From NCBI RefSeq assembly GCF_041361345.1, contig NZ_JBGKAD010000001.1, positions 186,001 to 250,000 on the forward strand: a stretch of 64,000 nt of DNA, given 5' to 3'. The DNA is from Halobaculum sp. MBLA0147. Lineage in GTDB: Archaea; Halobacteriota; Halobacteria; Halobacteriales; Haloferacaceae. Below, piece after piece: positions 59,083 to 64,000 of the stretch (positions within the stretch are counted from its first letter, which is position 1; each line of letters begins with the position of its first letter). Made by a program: the position numbers and the translations under genes. Below the pieces are notes generated by a model that saw only the letters and a list, made by a program, of their open reading frames with translations, did no database searches and was not told where the DNA came from.

Positions 59083-61308
59083 CTACTGGAACCCGACCGG
59101 ACCGCCGGCGTCGCGCCGGAGCTGCTGTTGGCTCCCGGAACGGAACTCGTCTTCGACGTTCTCGTAGTACTCCTCGATCTCCTCGGTCACCGTCGGGCGG
59201 ACACCGTCGAGTGCGCGCTCGAAGTGTCGCATCTCGACGTGTTCGGCGTCGTCGGCGTCACGCAGCGCCTCGATGGCGGCCTCCCGCGAGATGGACTCCA
59301 GATCCGAGCCGACGTAGCCGTCGGTCAACTCCGCGATCTCGCGGAGACTCACGTCCGGTGCCAGCGGCGTGTCCCGCGTGTGGATCTTCATGATCTGCTC
59401 GCGACCCTCGGCGTCCGGTTGACCGACCATCACGAGTCGGTCGAACCGCCCCGACCGGATCAAGGCCGGGTCGATCATGTCCGGCCGGTTCGTCGCGCCG
59501 ATCACCATCACGTTCTCCATCTCCTCGAGGCCGTCCAACTCCGTCAACAGCTGGTTGACGACCCGCTCGGAGACGTTGTTCCCCATCTCCTGGCCGCGGG
59601 AGGGTGCCAACGAGTCGAGCTCGTCGAAGAAGATCACCGTCGGCGCGACCTGTCGCGCCTTCCGGAACGTCTGGCGGATCGCCTTCTCCGACTCGCCGAC
59701 CCACTTCGAGAGCAACTGCGGGCCGCGGACGCTGATGAAGTTCGCGTTCGTCTCGTTGGCGACCGCCTTCGCCATCAGCGTCTTCCCGGTGCCGGGTGGC
59801 CCGTACAACAACACACCCTTCGGCGCCTCCACGCCCATCCGCTCGAACTTCTCGGGCGAGGACAGCGGCCACTCGACGGCCTCCTCGATCTGCTGTTGGG
59901 CGTCCGAGAGCCCACCAACGTCGTCCCAGTTGACCTTCGGGAGTTCGACCAACACCTCCCGCATCGCGGAGGGTTCCACCTCCGAGAGCGCCCCCGAGAA
60001 GTCGTCCCGCTTGATGATCATCCGGTCGATCAGACTCGGCGGGATGTCCTCCTCGTCCAAGTCGATCTCGGGGAGGTACCGACGCAGCGCCTTCATCGCC
60101 GACTCCTTCGTCAGACTCTCGATGTCGGCCCCGACGAACCCGTGGGTCTCGTCCGCGAGCCGACCCAGATCCACGTCGTCCGACAGCGGCATCCCGCGGG
60201 TGTGGATCTGGAGGATCTCTTTGCGACCCGCCTCGTCCGGGACGCCGATCTCGATCTCGCGGTCGAACCGTCCAGGTCGACGCAAGGCCGGGTCGACGGA
60301 GTCGACGCGGTTCGTCGCCGCGATGACGACGACCTGTCCGCGCGACTCCAGCCCGTCCATCATCGTCAGCAGTTGCGCGACGACACGGCGCTCCACCTCG
60401 CCGGTCACGTCCTCGCGTTTCGGCGCGATGGAGTCCAGCTCGTCGATGAAGATGATCGACGGCGACTCGTCTTGGGCGTCCTCGAACACCTCCCGGAGCT
60501 GTTGTTCGGACTCCCCGTAGTACTTCGAGATGATCTCGGGGCCGGCGATGGAGAAGAACGACGCCGAGGTCTCGTTGGCGACCGCCTTCGCGAGCAGGGT
60601 CTTCCCGGTGCCCGGCGGGCCGTGCAGCAAGACACCGCTGGGCGGCTCGATCCCCAGCTTCTTGAAGATCTGGGGGTGTTTCATCGGCAGTTCCACCATC
60701 TCGCGGACCCGCTGGATCTCGCTCTGCAGCCCGCCGATGTCCTCGTAGGTGATCCCGCCGCCGGTCTTCTCGAACCCGGAGATCGGCTCCTCGCGGAGCT
60801 CCACGTCCGTGTCCTCGGTGACGAGACAGACGCCGTCCGGCTCCGTCTCGACGGCGATCAGCGGGATCGCCTGGCCCGGGGACCGCATGAACGGGTGGTT
60901 CGTCGAGGACATCACCGGGACGATGTCGCGTTCGACGACCGGGCGCTTGAGGATCTGCCGTTTCACCATCCCGGCGGCGTCCGAGCCGAACTGGACGCTG
61001 GCCTCCTCGGGCGGAGCCAGCGTCAGTGTCTCCGCCTTCTCGGCTTCCGCCTTCCGGATGGTGACACGCTCGCCGATCCCCACGTCGGCGTTCTGGCGCG
61101 TGAACCCGTCGATCCGGACGGTGTCCGTGTTCCAGTCCTGTCGGTCGGCCCGCCACACCTTCGCGGCCGTCGTCTCCGCGCCCTCGATCTCGATGATGTC
61201 GCCGGGCGAGAGCTTCAGGTGCAACAGCGTGTCGGGGTCGAGTCGTGCGATACCGCGCCCCGAGTCGTTCGGGTACGCCTTCGCCACTTCGAGTTGAACT
61301 TCGTTCAT
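59083..61308 (-). CDS. cdc48: Cdc48/VAT-type AAA ATPase
   Basis: 741 residues. N-domain (1-190) with the double-psi barrel, D1 ATPase (Walker A GPPGTGKT 230-237; Walker B IIFIDE 285-290) and D2 (Walker A 503-510; [15 protein letters not shown]). Second-region-of-homology Arg residues are present in both rings ([18 protein letters not shown]). It unfolds proteins for the proteasome and in archaea is the Cdc48/p97 homologue. ATG 61308 ([15 protein letters not shown]) is the family start. The acidic C-terminal tail is short. Confidence 0.96.
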   Translation of the reverse strand: MNEVQLEVAKAYPNDSGRGIARLDPDTLLHLKLSPGDIIEIEGAETTAAKVWRADRQDWNTDTVRIDGFTRQNADVGIGERVTIRKAEAEKAETLTLAPPEEASVQFGSDAAGMVKRQILKRPVVERDIVPVMSSTNHPFMRSPGQAIPLIAVETEPDGVCLVTEDTDVELREEPISGFEKTGGGITYEDIGGLQSEIQRVREMVELPMKHPQIFKKLGIEPPSGVLLHGPPGTGKTLLAKAVANETSASFFSIAGPEIISKYYGESEQQLREVFEDAQDESPSIIFIDELDSIAPKREDVTGEVERRVVAQLLTMMDGLESRGQVVVIAATNRVDSVDPALRRPGRFDREIEIGVPDEAGRKEILQIHTRGMPLSDDVDLGRLADETHGFVGADIESLTKESAMKALRRYLPEIDLDEEDIPPSLIDRMIIKRDDFSGALSEVEPSAMREVLVELPKVNWDDVGGLSDAQQQIEEAVEWPLSSPEKFERMGVEAPKGVLLYGPPGTGKTLMAKAVANETNANFISVRGPQLLSKWVGESEKAIRQTFRKARQVAPTVIFFDELDSLAPSRGQEMGNNVSERVVNQLLTELDGLEEMENVMVIGATNRPDMIDPALIRSGRFDRLVMVGQPDAEGREQIMKIHTRDTPLAPDVSLREIAELTDGYVGSDLESISREAAIEALRDADDAEHVEMRHFERALDGVRPTVTEEIEEYYENVEDEFRSGSQQQLRRDAGGPVGFQ

Positions 61309-61538
61309 CGTTGTCCGTGTAGTCGTGGGTCGGGGTCGGCCTCGCCGCCTCTTGAAGTCTGTGGCGAGGCACCCGACTGGTCGCCGGCTGTGCGCTCGTC
61401 TCACTGTCGGGGTGCCAACGGGAAAACACCCCGGGTCGGGGAGGTGACGGCGAACTAACAGGTTCGACTCGCGTGGTCACCGCTGCGGCCGGTGGCTACA
61501 CCACGCTGGTGGACGTAGCGTCGGGTGGTGATCACTCG

Positions 61539-61925
61539 ATGCGACTCAGAGCCGTCGGACTGGCACTGCTCGCCGGCGTCGCGGGATTCCTCCTCGCGGG
61601 TGTCGCCGTGACGGCCGCGGCCGCCTCCTACACGGAGTTCTCCGTGTTCCTCGGAATCCCCGCGGGACTCGTCGCGGGTGTCGTGGCGACGCTCGCGGTG
61701 TTGCTCGGCGTGGGTGATCCGGCGCCGGGGCGGCGACGCGCCGCGCGAGCGATCGCGGCGTTCGGACTCGTCTTCGTCGTCGGGCTCGTGGTCGGGATCG
61801 GCGCGATCGGGACGCCGGTGGTCGTCTCAACCGGCGGTGCCGCCGTCGTCGGACTCGTCGCCGCACTCGTCGTCTGGCTCCGTGGCCTGCGCGGACCGTC
61901 CCGGGAGGCGGAACCCGAGCGGTGA
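61539..61925 (+). CDS. Four-span membrane protein
   Basis: 128 residues from ATG 61539. Hydrophobic spans are at about 4-28, 38-58, 68-88 and 92-112, with short loops and an Arg/Glu-rich C-terminus. No known motif. Related-looking small haloarchaeal membrane proteins have no assigned role. An upstream GTG at 61473 is an alternative start. The 33-bp repeat follows its stop. Confidence 0.68.
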   Translation: MRLRAVGLALLAGVAGFLLAGVAVTAAAASYTEFSVFLGIPAGLVAGVVATLAVLLGVGDPAPGRRRAARAIAAFGLVFVVGLVVGIGAIGTPVVVSTGGAAVVGLVAALVVWLRGLRGPSREAEPER

Positions 61926-61960
61926 GAGGGGGCTCCGTCTCCGTCCGAGACTGACGACGA

Positions 61961-62070
61961 ACCGCAGTTCGCAGACTCGGGTCGCGAGGACACACCGCAG
62001 TTCGCAGACTCGGGTCACGAGGACACACCGCAGTTGACGGACTCGGGTCGCGAGGACACACCGCAGTCCG
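61961..62070. repeat. 33-bp tandem repeat between convergent genes
   Basis: Three copies start at 61961, 61994 and 62027 (unit beginning ACCGCAGTTCGCAGACTCGG), with the last running on to 62070. The minus-strand CDF gene tail (GTCGTCGCGACGTGAACACT..., containing the stop) aligns with the unit as a diverged copy. Confidence 0.9.
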
Positions 62071-62075
62071 AGTGT

Positions 62076-62981
62076 TCACGTCGCGACGACCGCTTCGTCG
62101 GCCTCCTCCCACTCGTCGAGGCCTGCGGGGTCGAGGTGGACGTGCACGTCGGACACGTCCGTCTCCGCGAGGACGCGCTCGCGCAGGTCGGTCTCCAAGT
62201 CGTGGGCGGCGGCGAGACTCATGTCGCCGTCCACCTCCGCGTGGAACTCCACCTCGATCGTGTCGCCGCGGTAGAAGGCGGTGAAGTCGTGGACGCCGTA
62301 CACACCCTCGTGGTCTCTGACGACACCGCGGAGGCGATCGCGTGTCGCCTCGTCGGGAGCGGCGTCCAGCAGGTACGTCAGGTTCTCGCGAGCCACCTCG
62401 ACCCCCTGGTGGACGACGAGCAGACTCACGACCCCACCCGCGAGAGGATCGAGGATCGGCACACCGGCGGCCATCCCGAGGACGCCGATCATCGCCGCGC
62501 CGGTCGTCCACACGTCGTTGCGGCTGTCGGCCGCCAGCGCCGCCAACCCCGTGGAGTTCACCTCGCGGTTCACCCGGACGGTGTACCAGTAACAGGCGCC
62601 ACGGTCCACCAGCGCGAAGACGAGCCCCGCGAGCAGTATCACACTGTAGCGCGCCTCCGGACCCGCGAGCAGGGTCGTCGCGGCGTCGCGGAACAACAAC
62701 ACGCCGAGGAGGATCAACACCGCGCCGACGAACAACGCCGTCAGCGGCTCGAACCGCTCGTGGCCGTGCGGGTGGTCCTCGTCCGCGCCCGCGAACGAGG
62801 CGCGGCCCCACACGAGGACGACCCCCGAGGCGAGGAGGTCCGCGACGGAGTGGACCGCGTCGGCGGTGAGCGCGACGCTCCCGAACACGATCCCCAGCGC
62901 TCCCTCGACGACGATCTTCAACAGACTCGACACGACGTTGACCCACGAGGCCGTGAGGAACGCCGACCGCCGGTCGCTCAT
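62076..62981 (-). CDS. Cation diffusion facilitator family transporter
   Basis: 301 residues, six membrane spans. The metal site residues are in LTADAVHSVADLLAS (His-Asp) and ADSRNDVWTTGAAM (Asp); a His-rich loop (DEDHPHGHERFEP) lies between spans. The C-terminal cytoplasmic domain (EVEFHAEVDGDMSL) is ferredoxin-like. The family exports Zn, Fe or other divalent ions in exchange for protons. ATG 62981 has a TATA-like box 29 bp upstream. Confidence 0.92.
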   Translation of the reverse strand: MSDRRSAFLTASWVNVVSSLLKIVVEGALGIVFGSVALTADAVHSVADLLASGVVLVWGRASFAGADEDHPHGHERFEPLTALFVGAVLILLGVLLFRDAATTLLAGPEARYSVILLAGLVFALVDRGACYWYTVRVNREVNSTGLAALAADSRNDVWTTGAAMIGVLGMAAGVPILDPLAGGVVSLLVVHQGVEVARENLTYLLDAAPDEATRDRLRGVVRDHEGVYGVHDFTAFYRGDTIEVEFHAEVDGDMSLAAAHDLETDLRERVLAETDVSDVHVHLDPAGLDEWEEADEAVVAT

Positions 62982-63005
62982 CGCGCTCCAATCGGCGGTA
63001 CGGGG

Positions 63006-63013
63006 TGAAAAAC
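63006..63013 (-). promoter_or_regulatory. TATA-like box for the CDF transporter
   Basis: Minus-strand GTTTTTCA is centred about 29 bp before ATG 62981. Confidence 0.55.
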
Positions 63014-63063
63014 CCACCTCTCGAACGTCCCCTGCCCGTCGCTGCCGGCGGCGCGTCTCGACC

Positions 63064-63114
63064 CACACTCGCCCGATCCACACTCTCCCCGGCACACACT
63101 CGCCCGATCCACAC
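63064..63114. repeat. 20-bp direct repeat pair upstream of 63127 gene
   Basis: CACACTCGCCCGATCCACAC occurs at 63064-63083 and 63095-63114, 31 bp apart. Confidence 0.8.
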
Positions 63115-63126
63115 CCACGCCGACCC

Positions 63127-63408
63127 ATGCTCGTTCCGACTCACACTCGCGTCGAGACCGAAACGCACTCGTCGGTCGCCGGGCCACGACCGGTCGTGAA
63201 CCTCCGCGAGTTCGTCGGCACGTACCCGTTGCCGGTCGTCCTGACACTCGGTGCCGTCGCCGCACTCGGGTGGACGGTGCTGGAGGCGACGACGCCGGGG
63301 TCGACCGCGACGACGCTGCGTGCGGCCGCGCTGACGACGGTGTTGGTGATCTTCGCCGCCGGCTTCTGGGTGGAGCCGGCGGGTGAGTGGTACGCGGACA
63401 GAGAGTGA
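63127..63408 (+). CDS. Small membrane protein
   Basis: 93 residues from ATG 63127. After about 30 polar residues there are two hydrophobic spans (YPLPVVLTLGAVAALGWTVLEA and AAALTTVLVIFAAGFWV). A GTG at 63196 is an alternative start (MNLREFVGTYPLPV). The end EPAGEWYADRE-stop lies inside a duplicated 24-bp segment. Function unknown. Confidence 0.65.
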   Translation: MLVPTHTRVETETHSSVAGPRPVVNLREFVGTYPLPVVLTLGAVAALGWTVLEATTPGSTATTLRAAALTTVLVIFAAGFWVEPAGEWYADRE

Positions 63409-63441
63409 CCCGCGAGCGAGTGGTACGCGGACAGAGAGTGA
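63385..63441. repeat. 24-bp repeat containing the stop codon
   Basis: GAGTGGTACGCGGACAGAGA plus GTGA occurs at 63385-63408 (its TGA is the real stop) and again, unchanged, at 63418-63441. Confidence 0.92.
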
Positions 63442-63442
63442 G

Positions 63443-63451
63443 CGTTTTTGC
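63443..63451 (+). promoter_or_regulatory. TATA-like box for the 63475 gene
   Basis: CGTTTTTGC is centred about 28 bp before GTG 63475. Confidence 0.6.
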
Positions 63452-63474
63452 CCGGTCGGTGCGACCGTCGAGAC

Positions 63475-64000
63475 GTGACAGTCAGACACGACGGCCTCAC
63501 GGTGGAGTGGCTTGGGTACGCGACGGTGCGGATCGAGACGCGCGACGGTTACGTCGTCTACCTCGATCCGGGGCGCTACGGCGTCCTCGACGGGGAGTAC
63601 CCGAAAGACGGCGACCTCGTCTGTGTGACCCACGACCACCACTACGACTCCGACGGGATCGAGCGCGTCGCCGCCCAGGACGCAACCGTCGTGGTGTACG
63701 AGGGTGTAGACGCAACCGGGATCGACCGCGACGTGGTGCCCGTCGAGGAGATCGACCGCCACGCGGTCCGGATCGGCGAAGAGGAGCACCTCGTCCCCCC
63801 GAACGCGGACGCGGCGACGAGCGGCGCCACGCCACCGGTCGACGTGTGGAGCGTCCCGACGCACAACGAGCCCGACGGGCCGCACACCGACGCAGACGGG
63901 GAGCCGTACCACCCGGAGGGGTTCGGCGTCGGCTACCGGCTCTCGATCGACGGGGTGTCGGTGTTCTGGCCGGGTGACGGCGACGCCCTCGACGGGTTCG
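63475..64000 (+). CDS. Metallo-beta-lactamase-fold hydrolase, 3' end outside window
   Basis: 175 codons are visible from GTG 63475, then the window ends. VEWLGYATVRIETRDGYVVYLDPG and the metal motif THDHHYDSD (HxHxxD-like) indicate a metal-dependent hydrolase related to the UPF0173/RNase Z-like group. Later strands (VDVWSVPTHNEPDGPH, EGFGVGYRLSIDGVSVFWPGDGD) fit the fold. It is distinct from the complete UPF0173 gene at 22.9 kb. The C-terminal ligands are not in view. Confidence 0.8.
   Translation, partial: MTVRHDGLTVEWLGYATVRIETRDGYVVYLDPGRYGVLDGEYPKDGDLVCVTHDHHYDSDGIERVAAQDATVVVYEGVDATGIDRDVVPVEEIDRHAVRIGEEEHLVPPNADAATSGATPPVDVWSVPTHNEPDGPHTDADGEPYHPEGFGVGYRLSIDGVSVFWPGDGDALDGF

Noticed and set aside
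58820-59167. A protein of 115 residues crossing the end of the inserted element
   Set aside because: Ser/Pro/Arg-rich with no recognisable domain; it overlaps the inverted-repeat end and the cdc48 gene.
1-64000. A replication origin
   Set aside because: No orc/cdc6 gene and no set of repeated origin-box motifs was seen; the inserted element's hairpin is explained by its inverted ends.

Overview
The window is about 64 kb of chromosome from a halophilic archaeon (class Halobacteria). It is GC-rich with strongly GC-biased third codon positions. The proteins are acidic (Asp/Glu-rich), many starts are GTG, and many genes have a TATA-like box about 25-30 bp before the start codon, as expected for leaderless haloarchaeal transcripts. 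Several families are typically archaeal or haloarchaeal: GHMP-type shikimate kinase, archaeal FAD synthase RibL, Pus10, Cdc48, PitA and Bax1. I assign no species. The window opens inside one gene and closes inside another. I see no rRNA, complete tRNA or CRISPR array.

Layout. 0-5.6 kb: two secreted or lipoprotein-type proteins, shikimate kinase plus chorismate mutase, a beta-carbonic anhydrase, a DUF1405 membrane protein and a Nudix enzyme. 5.7-9.8 kb: a HerA-like ATPase with a small partner, then an AAA ATPase/TOPRIM gene pair that looks like a split OLD-family defence module; the middle of its ATPase gene is strikingly AT-rich. 9.8-24.5 kb: a lone E1-alpha dehydrogenase subunit, a MoxR ATPase, a biotin ECF transporter operon (bioY-ecfA-ecfT), methyltransferases, an SDR, MsrA, OsmC, a transducer, a glycosyltransferase, a cupin, a UPF0173 hydrolase and a CPBP protease. 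24.9-35.6 kb: Pus10, IleRS, phosphoglycolate phosphatase, an aldo/keto reductase and a GAF histidine kinase. 35.7-45.2 kb: PitA, a CoA-type Nudix enzyme, DUF1028, RibL with a JAMM protease, a HicBA locus with a divergent second HicB, a two-gene beta-oxidation operon and pyruvate kinase. 45.2-64 kb: Bax1-like nuclease, cysteine synthase, MaoC/hydrolase/acyl-CoA ligase, Hsp20, a HEAT protein, a secreted PLD-type nuclease, a DHH protein with S1 domain, Cdc48, a CDF transporter and a metallo-beta-lactamase-fold gene cut by the window end.

Three signals stand out. (1) The AAA/TOPRIM pair at 8.0-9.8 kb has a roughly 420-bp internal segment of about 47% GC (one 60-base stretch is 30%) between GC-rich ATPase halves, suggesting replacement of a sensor region. 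(2) A 285-bp insertion at 58.69-58.97 kb has 17-bp terminal inverted repeats, 8-bp flanking direct repeats and a very long internal hairpin, so it is a miniature inverted-repeat element. (3) At eight or so places, short tandem repeats, each with its own sequence, sit on gene 3' ends and appear to be copies of the gene tail that include the stop codon. Smaller leads are a perfect tRNA T-arm lookalike in the leader of the gene just upstream of pus10, and palindromes placed on the bioY promoter and on a divergent promoter at 38.4 kb.
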